Shown here piece by piece: positions 34,145 through 42,572 of a stretch of DNA of 64,000 bases; positions within the stretch are counted from its first letter, which is position 1; each line of letters begins with the position of its first letter. The position numbers and the translations under genes were made by a program. The DNA is taken from positions 21,308 to 85,307 of the forward strand of contig CACYCS010000018.1 of the NCBI GenBank assembly GCA_902773005.1. Reading direction: 5' to 3'. Below the pieces are notes generated by a model. It had not been told where the DNA came from. It made no database searches and worked only from the letters and a program-made list of their open reading frames with translations. Source of the DNA: an uncultured Erysipelotrichaceae bacterium (GTDB lineage: Bacteria > Bacillota_I > Bacilli_A > RFN20 > CAG-826).

Positions 34145-35635
34145 ATGGAAAACGAAATCAAAGCCATAGATTATCCCTTCACCGTCGGCGAGCCGCCCGA
34201 GGGCAAGGAAGTAGTCCTTTCGGTCCGCAACCTCGCCATCTCCTTCCGCACCGATCGCGGGCGTGGGCGCGCTGTGAGAGGCGTCTCCTTCGATTTATAT
34301 AAAGGAGAGACCCTCTGCATCGTCGGTGAATCCGGATCAGGGAAATCCGTCACCAACAAAACCATCATGGGCATCCTCCCGAAGAACGCCCACATCGACT
34401 CCGGATCCATCCTCTATCAAGGCGAAGACCTCACCAAGATCGCCGAGGATGAATTCCACCGCATCAGAGGCACCAAGATCGGCATGATCTTCCAGGATCC
34501 CCTCTCCTCCCTCAATCCGATCATGAAGATCGGAAAGCAGATCACCGAGGTCATGATCATCAATGGCGACCACTGCCGTCATCTTTATGAGGACTCGATC
34601 AACGAGCAGCTCATCAAGTACAAGAACGACCTGCGCCTCCTCGATATCGCGAAAGACGAGGTCAAATTCTTGAAGCGCTCCAAAGCGCCCAAGGACAAGA
34701 TCGAGGCAGCCAAGGCGCATCTCGCGGAAGAAAGAGCGCGCCTCCAGCCGATTCTTGCCGAGGACCGCGCCGCGCTTCGCAAAGCAAAAGGCGAAGCCAG
34801 GGTCAAGGTCAAGGAGTTCAAAAGCGAGATCAAAGCCCGCCACAAAGAGCTCCGCGCCCCAATCCTAAAGAGGCTATTGACCTTCAAGAACCTCTCGCAA
34901 GACTATGCGGACTTCATCTCCGAAAGAAGGCGTTACGTGAGCGAGCTTCGTGTCACCCGCAAAGAAGCCAAGCGCCGCGCCCTCGCCATCATGAAGGAAG
35001 TCGGCATCCCGCAGCCCGAAAGGCGATACAACCAATACCCGTTCGAATTCTCGGGCGGCATGAGGCAGAGAATCGTCATCGCGATCGCCCTTACCGCTGA
35101 CCCCGATGTCCTTATCTGCGACGAGCCCACCACCGCGCTCGACGTCACCATCCAAGCCCAGATCCTTGAGCTCATCAACCGCCTCAAGGAAGCGCGCCAC
35201 ATGTCGATCATCTTCATCACCCACGACCTCGGCGTCGTCGCCAACATGGCTGATCGCGTCGCCGTCATGTACGCTGGAAAAATCGTCGAATACGGCACCG
35301 CGGAAGACGTCTTCTACGATCCGCGCCACCCCTACACCTGGGCGCTTCTCTCCTCAATCCCTGACGTCGACTCCAAAGAAAAGCTCGAAGCCATTCCCGG
35401 CACCCCGCCGAGCCTCCTCTTCCCTCCGAAGGGCGATGGTTTCGCGCCTAGGTCGAAATACGCGATGGCCGTCGACTTCAAGGCCGAGCCACCCATGTAT
35501 CAGATCACCCCAACTCACTATGCGGCGACCTGGCTACTCGATAAGCGCGCTCCAAAAGCTGAGCCGCCGAAGATCGTCACGACCCGCATCGCCAACAACC
35601 TAGCCAAAGCAAAGGAGGCCGAAAAGCATGAATGA
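34145..35635 (+). CDS. oppD: OppD ATPase with helical insert
   Basis: 496 residues against about 340 for ordinary OppD. Walker A GESGSGKSVTNK (about residue 64), Q-loop MIFQDPLSSLNPIMKIGKQ, signature FSGGMRQR, Walker B VLICDEPTTALDVT and H-loop FITHDLGVV are intact. A highly charged helical stretch of about 130 residues (YEDSINEQLIKYKNDLRLLD onward, many Lys/Glu) is inserted between the Q-loop and the signature. The C-terminus keeps the oligopeptide-transporter extension, though the cysteine iron-sulfur motif is not evident. Starts two bases after oppC, with GGAG upstream, and overlaps oppF by eight bases. Confidence 0.92.
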   Translation: MENEIKAIDYPFTVGEPPEGKEVVLSVRNLAISFRTDRGRGRAVRGVSFDLYKGETLCIVGESGSGKSVTNKTIMGILPKNAHIDSGSILYQGEDLTKIAEDEFHRIRGTKIGMIFQDPLSSLNPIMKIGKQITEVMIINGDHCRHLYEDSINEQLIKYKNDLRLLDIAKDEVKFLKRSKAPKDKIEAAKAHLAEERARLQPILAEDRAALRKAKGEARVKVKEFKSEIKARHKELRAPILKRLLTFKNLSQDYADFISERRRYVSELRVTRKEAKRRALAIMKEVGIPQPERRYNQYPFEFSGGMRQRIVIAIALTADPDVLICDEPTTALDVTIQAQILELINRLKEARHMSIIFITHDLGVVANMADRVAVMYAGKIVEYGTAEDVFYDPRHPYTWALLSSIPDVDSKEKLEAIPGTPPSLLFPPKGDGFAPRSKYAMAVDFKAEPPMYQITPTHYAATWLLDKRAPKAEPPKIVTTRIANNLAKAKEAEKHE

Positions 35636-37103
35636 CAACGAAATCAAAGCTGCCGCCTCCCCGACGAAAAACGAGCTCAAGGCCGACGTTGCGAAAGCGA
35701 AGCAGAACCTGAGGGACTTCCGCGCGAAGAACAAAAAGGTCGCGATGAAGGTCCCGCTCGATGAGGCGGAAAGCGGATCGCTATTCTCTCGCGCCAAAAA
35801 GAAAAAGGCCGAAAGAAATGGTCCCGCCGATGGCAAGGATAAAAAGGATTATGTGATCCGCTACGCGTATAAGCCCGAAGTCCAAGCCGAATACGATAGA
35901 CTTGTCGATGAGGTAAAGCAAGCCAAATACCGCTTGAGCCTCTATGGCGTCACCTATGACCCTGAACTCCCCGAGAAAAAGATCCTTCTCTCGGTCCGTA
36001 ACCTCAAGCAGTTCTTCGGAGCCGGTCCCTATAAGACCAAAGCCGTCCATGGCATCAGCTTCGATGTCCATGAAGGCGAATGCTTAGGCCTAGTCGGCGA
36101 ATCCGGATGTGGCAAAACCACGACCGGGCGCACCGTCATCGGACTTTATGCCCCGACTTCTGGCGACATCTATTACAAAGGCTACCGCCTTGCCGCCGGG
36201 GACCGCTGGTACCGTAAGGAAATCAAGTGGTCGAATATCCGCACCGCTAAGGAAATCAAAGCCTTGCGCGCCGAGAATACCCCAGAAGCGGAGGCGAAGA
36301 TCGCCGAGCTTCAGGAACGCAACAGAGCAAACGTCGCCGAAGCCAAAGCCGCGATCAAGCAGATCCGCTTCGACAACAACCACTCCAACCCAAGGCTCCG
36401 CAATGAGATCCAGATGATCTTCCAGGACCCGATCGACTCGCTCGACCCCAGGATGACCGTTGAGGACATCATCACCGAAGGTCTCCACATCCAAGGGAAA
36501 TACAATCGTCGCGAGAACCATAAGGCGGTTGTTGAGGCGCTCGTCAAAGTCGGCTTGATCCCTGACTTCGCAGCACGCTACCCCCACGAATTCTCTGGTG
36601 GCCAGCGTCAGCGCATCGGCATCGCCCGCGCTCTCGTCATGAATCCGAAGCTTCTTATCTGCGACGAGCCGATCTCCGCGCTCGACGTCTCGATTAGGGC
36701 GCAGATCCTCAATCTCTTGAATGAGATCAAGGAGAACATGAACCTGACGATGCTATTCATCGCCCACGACCTCTCCGTCGTCAAATACTTCTGCGACCGC
36801 ATCGCAGTCATGTACTTCGGTGACATGGTCGAGCTCGCTACTAGCGATGAACTCTTCCGCCATCCGCTCCACCCCTACACCAAAGCGCTTCTCTCCGCGA
36901 TTCCGAAGCCCGACCCCAAGTCGGAGAAAAACCGCACGAGAACCGTCTACGATCCGAGCAAAACCCACGACTATTCGCAAGGCAGGCCGACCTTCAGGGA
37001 GCTTCTCCCCGGCCACTTCGTCCTTTGCGATGACAAAGAGGAAGCGGAATACCGCAAGGAAATCGCTGCCCTCGACCAAGCAAACGAGGAGGCTAAGCAA
37101 TGA
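35628..37103 (+). CDS. oppF: OppF ATPase with N-terminal extension and insert
   Basis: 491 residues. An N-terminal Lys/Ala-rich region of about 115 residues precedes the ABC domain. Walker A GESGCGKTTTGR, signature FSGGQRQR, Walker B LLICDEPISALDVS and H-loop FIAHDLSVV are intact. As in OppD, a charged helical stretch of about 50 residues (IKALRAENTPEAEAKIAELQ) sits just before the Q-loop IQMIFQDPIDSLDPR. The C-terminal HPYTKALLSAIPKPDP is standard for OppF. Its end overlaps the next membrane gene by four bases. Confidence 0.92.
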   Translation: MNDNEIKAAASPTKNELKADVAKAKQNLRDFRAKNKKVAMKVPLDEAESGSLFSRAKKKKAERNGPADGKDKKDYVIRYAYKPEVQAEYDRLVDEVKQAKYRLSLYGVTYDPELPEKKILLSVRNLKQFFGAGPYKTKAVHGISFDVHEGECLGLVGESGCGKTTTGRTVIGLYAPTSGDIYYKGYRLAAGDRWYRKEIKWSNIRTAKEIKALRAENTPEAEAKIAELQERNRANVAEAKAAIKQIRFDNNHSNPRLRNEIQMIFQDPIDSLDPRMTVEDIITEGLHIQGKYNRRENHKAVVEALVKVGLIPDFAARYPHEFSGGQRQRIGIARALVMNPKLLICDEPISALDVSIRAQILNLLNEIKENMNLTMLFIAHDLSVVKYFCDRIAVMYFGDMVELATSDELFRHPLHPYTKALLSAIPKPDPKSEKNRTRTVYDPSKTHDYSQGRPTFRELLPGHFVLCDDKEEAEYRKEIAALDQANEEAKQ

Positions 37104-37792
37104 AATTCAAATTCACGGCAAAAGCCATCATCCCCGCGCTCATCTTCCTCTTCGGGTTCATCTTCATGATCCTGTTCATCCAGTCGACGGGCGACCCGCT
37201 TGGGCATTACCCGAAAGCACATGAAGGCACTCCGCTTGCAGAGGCCGAGGCATTCATCTTCTCGGCCGAGCACATCATCAACTTCGTCTTTGGGATGATT
37301 TTCGCGGTCTATGGACTACTCTTCGCGCTTGAACTATTCTTCCACGCAAAGAGCAGCCATATTCTGATGGTCATCATCGGAAGCTTGCTGCTATTCGCCC
37401 ATGCGGTTGCTCGCATCATCTGGGGCATCCAGAACATCAACGAATTCTCGAAGTCGATGCCGTTCATCCTCTTTTACATCGGAGGTGCGCTCACTAGCGT
37501 CGGCTGCCTCTACTCCTTCGTCAAGAAATCCCTTGACGGGGACGCGGGCGCATCCTATTGGGTCTTCTTCATCCTCGCCGTCATATTCTCTTTCTTCGGC
37601 GGGGTAAGCAGGTACTCGCTTCTCGATGCGTTCGGAAACGGATCTAGCCCCGTCTATTGGAGCGGATACGCGACCACGAGGTTCGCTCTACTAATTCTTG
37701 CAGAGCTTGGCATCGTCAACACTTTATCCGATTACGACCCGAATCCCATCCAGCTTGACCAGTTCGGAAATCCGATCGACGTCACAAAATAA
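37100..37792 (+). CDS. Six-segment membrane protein, last gene of the opp operon
   Basis: 230 residues with about six hydrophobic segments, starting AIIPALIFLFGFIFMILF. Not recognised. It overlaps oppF by four bases (ATGA) and is followed by a strong terminator, so it belongs to the oppBCDF unit and could be a partner of the transporter. No motif for catalysis or transport was seen. Its place as a sixth opp gene is unusual. Confidence 0.8.
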   Translation: MKFKFTAKAIIPALIFLFGFIFMILFIQSTGDPLGHYPKAHEGTPLAEAEAFIFSAEHIINFVFGMIFAVYGLLFALELFFHAKSSHILMVIIGSLLLFAHAVARIIWGIQNINEFSKSMPFILFYIGGALTSVGCLYSFVKKSLDGDAGASYWVFFILAVIFSFFGGVSRYSLLDAFGNGSSPVYWSGYATTRFALLILAELGIVNTLSDYDPNPIQLDQFGNPIDVTK

Positions 37793-37820
37793 GCGGGACG
37801 TGTATTCGAATTCACTAAAA

Positions 37821-37849
37821 ATGCAGGGCGACATTGCCCTGCATTTTTT
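37821..37849. terminator. Bidirectional intrinsic terminator between opp operon and udk
   Basis: ATGCAGGGC and GCCCTGCAT arms (nine pairs) flanked by A-run on the left and six T on the right, usable from both sides. Confidence 0.88.
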
Positions 37850-37900
37850 GGTGGATTAGGGTGTGCGCAAAGAGGCTAAATAGCCATGCGCGAGGAAGTT

Positions 37901-37913
37901 CAGGCTGAGCACC
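37901..37913 (-). repeat. Divergent copy of the dispersed intergenic motif
   Basis: Minus-strand GGTGCTCAGCCTG, in the gap between the opp terminator and the udk stop. Confidence 0.35.
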
Positions 37914-37918
37914 AAACG

Positions 37919-38620
37919 TCACTTCTCGTTGAATACTTCGGAGAGGATGGCGTCGGAGAATTCGTCATCGAGGACGCGGGGCTTGCGTAAGCCATTGGTC
38001 GCGATGTCGAGTTCTTCGCGGAAGACATTGGTCAATACGTCGATCGCGAGGTTCTCGACTCCATCGTTATTGATGATGAGGTCGGCGTAATTGCTGGAGG
38101 GCTTCACGATTTCCTCATACATCGGCTGGACCGTATTGAAATACTGGTTGACGATGTTCTCGAATTTGCGGCCTCTTTCCCTTCTATCGCGGATAAGCCT
38201 GCGGAGGAAGCGTCTCTCAGCGGAGGCGGAGATGAAGACGCGCAGGTCTCCTAAGCCTCTCATCTGGCCATCCACGAGGGCCATGATGCCTTCGACGACG
38301 ATGAGTTTCTTCGGGACGATGGTCTCGGTTGCGCTGGAACGGGTGAGTTGGACGAAATCATAGATCGGCTTTTCGATGGTCTTGCCGTCTTTCAGGGCTT
38401 GGATCTGGCGCCTCATAAGCGGCCAGTCGAATGCTTTCGGGTGGTCGTAGTTGACGGAGTAACGGTCCTCCAGGGGCATATCGGACTGATCCTTATAGTA
38501 ATCGTCCATCGTGATGCGGGTGATGTTCTCTTCGCCGATGCGCTTGATGACGGCGGCCGTGACGTAGCTTTTGCCGGAGGAGGATCCGCCTCCGACGAGG
38601 ATTAATCGATTCTCTGACAT
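37919..38620 (-). CDS. udk: Uridine kinase
   Basis: 233 residues. Phosphorylates uridine and cytidine to the monophosphates for pyrimidine salvage. P-loop GGGSSSGKS (residues 10-18), the substrate-side DDYYKD (about residue 39) followed by YDHPKAFDWPLM, and the lid-type RRLIRDRRERGR are all conserved. GGAG precedes the ATG. It follows the M18 aminopeptidase gene by three bases and is cotranscribed with it; there is no obvious functional link, apart from nutrient salvage. Confidence 0.93.
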   Translation of the reverse strand: MSENRLILVGGGSSSGKSYVTAAVIKRIGEENITRITMDDYYKDQSDMPLEDRYSVNYDHPKAFDWPLMRRQIQALKDGKTIEKPIYDFVQLTRSSATETIVPKKLIVVEGIMALVDGQMRGLGDLRVFISASAERRFLRRLIRDRRERGRKFENIVNQYFNTVQPMYEEIVKPSSNYADLIINNDGVENLAIDVLTNVFREELDIATNGLRKPRVLDDEFSDAILSEVFNEK

Positions 38621-38623
38621 TGC

Positions 38624-39931
38624 TTATTCTCCGATTTCGATGGATTCGCCTTCTAGGTTTAAGGGGAGGCTGAAGTAGGCTTTGTTGAAGCGGACATTGC
38701 ATTCAATGTCTTTGGCTCCCATGGTCTCGTTGCAGGAATGCATGGCAAGCTGGGCTAAACCAATGTCAGCCGAGCGGAAGGATACCTCGGAATTCGAGAT
38801 ATTGCCTAAGGTGGATCCACCGCGGAGGTCGCTGCGGTTCGTGTATTCTTGATACGGCAGGCCTTCTTTTTCGCAGATGGCTTTCACTAGGGCTGCGCTA
38901 TAGGCGTCGGTTGTGTATTTCTGGTTGGCGTTATGCTTGATGACGATTCCCCCATTCAGCCTTACATCGGTCGTGGGATCGCTTAATTCTGGGTGGTTGG
39001 GGTGATTCGCGTGGGCGTTGTCTTCGCTTAATAAGAAGCCATTCGCGATGCAAGAAAGCATCTCGTCCTCGGTTAAGCCCATCGCAAAACACAATCTCCG
39101 CAAGGTGTCTTTGAGGAAAGTGGAGTTCGCGCCTTGACGGGTCAAGCTTCCGACTTCCTCGTTGTCGAAGATGCAAAACGCATCCACGTCCCCCTTATCT
39201 TCGCCTTCGATGAATCCAAGTAGGCCCGAATAGGCAGAGGACAAATCATCGAGCCTTGGGGCAAGGAGAAGCTCTTTGCTTAAGCCAACTAGCTTTGGCT
39301 CATCGCGGACATAAAGGGATAAATCGAACGAGACGAGCTCTTCGCCTTCTTTTAGGATGTTGCGGTCCTGGAGTAGGCTAGGGATGCCTAGGCCTTCTAC
39401 GTGCTCACCGATGATTGGAACCATGTCGATCGCGGCGTTAAAGGAAGAAGATTCGTTCGCGTCCCTCTTCATATGGATGCAGACACTAGGGATCACCATG
39501 AGGTCTTCGTCTAAATCGATGAGCCTCGACTCTATTCCTTTTGAGGTCTTCACCATGATGCGGCCAGCAAAGGATAAGGCGCGGTCAAGCCAAGGGCTAT
39601 ATAGCGCCCCACCATAAGGCTCGACATTGACCTTGGCAAGATTCTTAGAGGCAAGGATGGGACTCGGCTTGATCTTAAACGTAGGCGAATCCGAATGGGC
39701 TGCCGCAACTCGAATCGCACGAGGCTTAGAAAGAGGAACCTTAAACGCGATGATCGAGCTTTGGTTGCGCTTCACATAATATTTTTTGCCTGGCTCTAAC
39801 TTAGGGAATGGCTTTCCTTCCATCAGCTCAGCAAAGCTAGATTCAGAAAGCTCTTTGGCTGCGATTTCGACTGCATGGAACTGCGAATGGGTGGACTTCA
39901 GCATTTCCATGACTTTATGTAGATAATCCAT
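38624..39931 (-). CDS. M18-family aminopeptidase
   Basis: 435 residues, typical for the dinuclear zinc M18 peptidases (aspartyl aminopeptidase-like), which remove N-terminal residues from peptides in the cytoplasm. Metal-site motifs are visible: AAHSDSPTFKIKP (about residue 78), IFDNEEVGSLTRQGANS (about 260), and SDIGLAQLAMHSCNETMG-like MHSCNE near the end. An in-frame start 57 bases upstream exists, but GGAGG seven bases before the ATG at 39931 decides. It would complete degradation of peptides brought in by Opp. Leads a two-gene unit with udk. Confidence 0.9.
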   Translation of the reverse strand: MDYLHKVMEMLKSTHSQFHAVEIAAKELSESSFAELMEGKPFPKLEPGKKYYVKRNQSSIIAFKVPLSKPRAIRVAAAHSDSPTFKIKPSPILASKNLAKVNVEPYGGALYSPWLDRALSFAGRIMVKTSKGIESRLIDLDEDLMVIPSVCIHMKRDANESSSFNAAIDMVPIIGEHVEGLGIPSLLQDRNILKEGEELVSFDLSLYVRDEPKLVGLSKELLLAPRLDDLSSAYSGLLGFIEGEDKGDVDAFCIFDNEEVGSLTRQGANSTFLKDTLRRLCFAMGLTEDEMLSCIANGFLLSEDNAHANHPNHPELSDPTTDVRLNGGIVIKHNANQKYTTDAYSAALVKAICEKEGLPYQEYTNRSDLRGGSTLGNISNSEVSFRSADIGLAQLAMHSCNETMGAKDIECNVRFNKAYFSLPLNLEGESIEIGE

Positions 39932-39998
39932 ATTGGTGCCTCCAGCACATGGGAAATTATAGAACAAACGCGCGCATGCGACACGCACGGATAATTGT

Positions 39999-40011
39999 GG
40001 TGCACAGCCTA
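39999..40011 (+). repeat. Copy of the dispersed intergenic motif (TGGYRCVCAGCCTAT)
   Basis: GGTGCACAGCCTA between the M18 and HD genes. Confidence 0.45.
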
Positions 40012-40051
40012 GTCATCCTCTAGGCCCTCCCGAATCGCTTGAATTGTCTTT

Positions 40052-41050
40052 CTATTCTTCGGCTTTCAGATAGCCTTCGAAGGAGAACGAAAGAAATTTC
40101 TGGACCTCTAAAGCAAACTCTTCGTTGATGGAAGAGAGGCGTCCTTTGCCTTTTACGTAAGGGTCGATGTACCTATTTTTAGCAGGGATTTTAAAAGCGC
40201 CTTCGACGGGGTGAACATATGATTTAATTTTATTAAGCGACCTAAAAGCGTCCCAAGATTTAGCCCCACGGGGGTCGAGACAAAGCTTTTCGATGAGTTT
40301 TGGCTCGGTTGTCATAAGGTCTTCGCGCGAGATGATTTGTAGCGAAATTGCAGAGGCGAGTTTCCTAGCCAAGTACTCCATTGAGAAGCGGTCTTCATCG
40401 GCGATGTAGACTAGGCCATTTCGGATGCTTCCTAAGGCAAAGCGAAGAGCGCATTCTTCGTGGTTGAACACGAGTTCCACTTCCCCCATTTCGTTAGTGC
40501 CGGACTCAATGTCATGAAAGAGCCTGAGCGCTTCATCAAGGCCCATGACATTGAAGTTAATGAAGTTCGATAGGGTATACTCCAACCGGTCGGCAGAGAG
40601 CTTAGGCGAATCGTTATCGGCGATTGGATAAAGGTGATAGTCCGCCACTTCATCTAGGCTAATTCCGTCTTCGCGGAGGAGAGACATTATCTGTTTTGAC
40701 GAAGCAATGATCTTCCTCGTATCGGATTCAGTTGATTCCTGGGTCGTGTGATCGCCATTTAGGAAATCGACAACATGAGCAAAGCAAGGGGTAGCTATAT
40801 CGTGGAGCAACCCGGAAATAGCCACTCTTGGATCGCTAGAGAAAATGGAGCAGATGGCAGCCACGCCAACGCTATGGCCGAATCTAGAATACGGCGTTAG
40901 ATCCTTATAGAAAGGGAACGAGGTGTACTCGAGTCCGCAATGCATGCCCACATCAATAAGCCGTCTCAATTCAGGGACGGCGAGGTATTTAGCGAAAGCA
41001 GTCTCTTCTAGTGTAGGCAGGTAAGGGAACACCGACTGCTTGGTTTGCAT
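40052..41050 (-). CDS. HD-domain phosphohydrolase (dGTPase/SAMHD1-like)
   Basis: 332 residues. The N-terminal half is an HD domain: YSRFGHSVGVAAI gives the first His (H59), LLHDIATPCFAH the HD pair (H83, D84), and HLYPIAD with SADRLEY later in the chain give the remaining metal ligands (His, Asp). The arrangement resembles dNTP triphosphohydrolases and SAMHD1-like enzymes, but specificity cannot be read. The frame is open from 41065, yet the ATG at 41050 has a CATAAT -10 box six bases upstream, which puts the transcription start on that ATG; the longer form adds five residues. Monocistronic. Confidence 0.85.
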   Translation of the reverse strand: MQTKQSVFPYLPTLEETAFAKYLAVPELRRLIDVGMHCGLEYTSFPFYKDLTPYSRFGHSVGVAAICSIFSSDPRVAISGLLHDIATPCFAHVVDFLNGDHTTQESTESDTRKIIASSKQIMSLLREDGISLDEVADYHLYPIADNDSPKLSADRLEYTLSNFINFNVMGLDEALRLFHDIESGTNEMGEVELVFNHEECALRFALGSIRNGLVYIADEDRFSMEYLARKLASAISLQIISREDLMTTEPKLIEKLCLDPRGAKSWDAFRSLNKIKSYVHPVEGAFKIPAKNRYIDPYVKGKGRLSSINEEFALEVQKFLSFSFEGYLKAEE

Positions 41051-41056
41051 GTTAGT

Positions 41057-41062
41057 ATTATG
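41057..41062 (-). promoter_or_regulatory. -10 box of the HD gene, leaderless type
   Basis: CATAAT (5 of 6) on the minus strand, six bases before the ATG at 41050. Confidence 0.45.
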
Positions 41063-41065
41063 CAC

Positions 41066-41445
41066 CGTATTTCAAAAAAGTCGAATCAGTAACAAAGTAT
41101 ATATGAAGAACATAAACAGCATCTGTATTGTAGGATTTTTCGATAATTTTCGTTAAATTTCATCTTGCAAGTAATTATTACTTTGAATATCTTCCATTTG
41201 ATTCAAGATTCTATTTTCGAAAAACTATGTCAACAAACTCTAAGATCACTGTCAGATTTGATTCAGTAATCTTTTATTGTAAGTTTATCAACGAAAACCG
41301 TTTTCCGCTACGAACATCATCGGAACGGTCGGGATATTGAATTGTTCTTTTAAGGGGCTAAATCGGGCCATTGCACCCCCGCTTGAATCACTTCGAAGCC
41401 ATCGTTTTCGCCCTACGCCGAGGCGGTGTGGTCGTGATGCGCACG
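41066..41445. other. Intergenic region without convincing gene
   Basis: AT-rich on the left, mixed on the right. A 61-codon minus-strand frame at 41288-41473 starts inside the PhoH terminator and ends in a stretch reading FVAENGF, loosely like the nucleophile motif of GH1 glycosidases; too short to call a gene. Confidence 0.3.
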
Positions 41446-41479
41446 CAAAAAAAGAAGCCCTGATTTCAAACAAGGCTTC
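41446..41479 (-). terminator. Intrinsic terminator after the PhoH gene
   Basis: Minus-strand GAAGCCTTG and CAGGGCTTC arms (nine pairs with one G-U) around an eight-base loop, followed by seven T. Confidence 0.88.
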
Positions 41480-41498
41480 AGATGAAGTATTTGTTTAG

Positions 41499-42341
41499 CT
41501 ATTGCCCTTGGCCAAGGAATCTGGCTTCGAGCATTTCTTTCCGTGCGGCATCGCGCTTCGCTTTTTCTTTCGCGAGCTGCTTTTTGTATTCGACGAATCT
41601 CATATCGAAGTCAGCGACGAAGGAGGATCTCATTGGCGCAACGAGTTCAACAAACCCAACGAGTCCTGTTGGCTCAAGGATCTTGTACGATTCATCGAAA
41701 GCGTTGTTCTCCTCAGTCTGACCGGGGATATCGATTTGGTTTGGGGAGCCGATGATGACCATCTTGGTGAATTCGCCGATGCGGGTGACTAGGGTCTGAA
41801 GCTCATCGATGGTCATGTTCTGCGCTTCGTCCACGATGATAATGCAGTTCTCGAAACTACGTCCTCTCATGAACTCTGGGGCGAGGGGGATGATGTCATT
41901 GGGCAAGTGCTGATAAGCTTTTGGCATCATGTCCTCATCCTCATCAAAGGATTTCTTCCGCTTGGAGGCCCTAACCTCTGAAACGCTCATTTCGGCACGG
42001 GCTTTGGCCATCAAGTGGTTGTAGTTATCAAGCAATGGACCTAGATACGGAGCGAGCTTATCTTCTTCCGTTCCTTTTAAGTATCCGAGCCTATGGCCGA
42101 TTTCGACGGGTTCTCTAACGTAATAGACGGTTTTGTACTTTCTTTTGGCCCCCTTCCCCCTGACTAGAGCAAGGGCAGCGGCCAATGCGGCGAATGTTTT
42201 TCCTGTTCCGGCAGAGCCTTTGCAGAACACGACGGGTTTTCGATTGCAATCCTCATTGATTTGTCTGATCAATTCGCGCTGACCCGGATTCGATCCGAAG
42301 TCAATGCCGAAAAGCTGGTAGCTAGAGGATGCTTGAGCCAT
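41499..42341 (-). CDS. PhoH-like ATPase
   Basis: 280 residues. PhoH ATPase core: Walker A KGSAGTGKT (K48), VREPVEIG, and Walker B IIIVDEAQNM followed by LVTRIGEFTKMVIIGSPNQID. PhoH proteins are linked to RNA metabolism and stress; their direct substrate in Bacilli is not settled. A charged insert (SVSEVRASKRKKSFDEDEDM) lies before the second conserved half, and the C-terminal 35 residues form a charged helix. The start ATG at 42341 has GGAGAG nine bases upstream; an in-frame TTG 15 bases earlier is unlikely. Monocistronic with a strong terminator. Confidence 0.92.
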   Translation of the reverse strand: MAQASSSYQLFGIDFGSNPGQRELIRQINEDCNRKPVVFCKGSAGTGKTFAALAAALALVRGKGAKRKYKTVYYVREPVEIGHRLGYLKGTEEDKLAPYLGPLLDNYNHLMAKARAEMSVSEVRASKRKKSFDEDEDMMPKAYQHLPNDIIPLAPEFMRGRSFENCIIIVDEAQNMTIDELQTLVTRIGEFTKMVIIGSPNQIDIPGQTEENNAFDESYKILEPTGLVGFVELVAPMRSSFVADFDMRFVEYKKQLAKEKAKRDAARKEMLEARFLGQGQ

Positions 42342-42559
42342 ATCTATTCTCTCCAAAAATCATGTACTTCATTATAAAGCCTATCGCGCTTTCGTGAAGG
42401 CCAAAGTTGATTCGATTTGCTTAATTTTAATAAATAACCCTGCAAAGCCCCGTTTTCTTTATGAATCAAAGCCTAAAATAATTCAAATTTATAGACTTGA
42501 CTTGGACGAGGTGAAGGTAGGCTAGGTCTTTCTCAATTTACTTTCCAAAGGAAAAACTC

Positions 42560-42565
42560 GATAAT
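42560..42565 (+). promoter_or_regulatory. -10 box of the S66 peptidase gene, leaderless type
   Basis: GATAAT ends seven bases before the ATG at 42573; a TTTACT 17 bases upstream may be the -35. Confidence 0.5.
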
Positions 42566-42572
42566 TGTTCGC

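Noticed and set aside
39175..39200. Copy of the post-stop ACGTG motif inside the M18 gene
   Set aside because: It lies in conserved coding sequence, so the match is probably coincidental.
41288..41473. Fragment with GH1-like FVAENGF near its end
   Set aside because: Only one loose motif, starts inside a terminator, no other GH1 block nearby; chance is likely.
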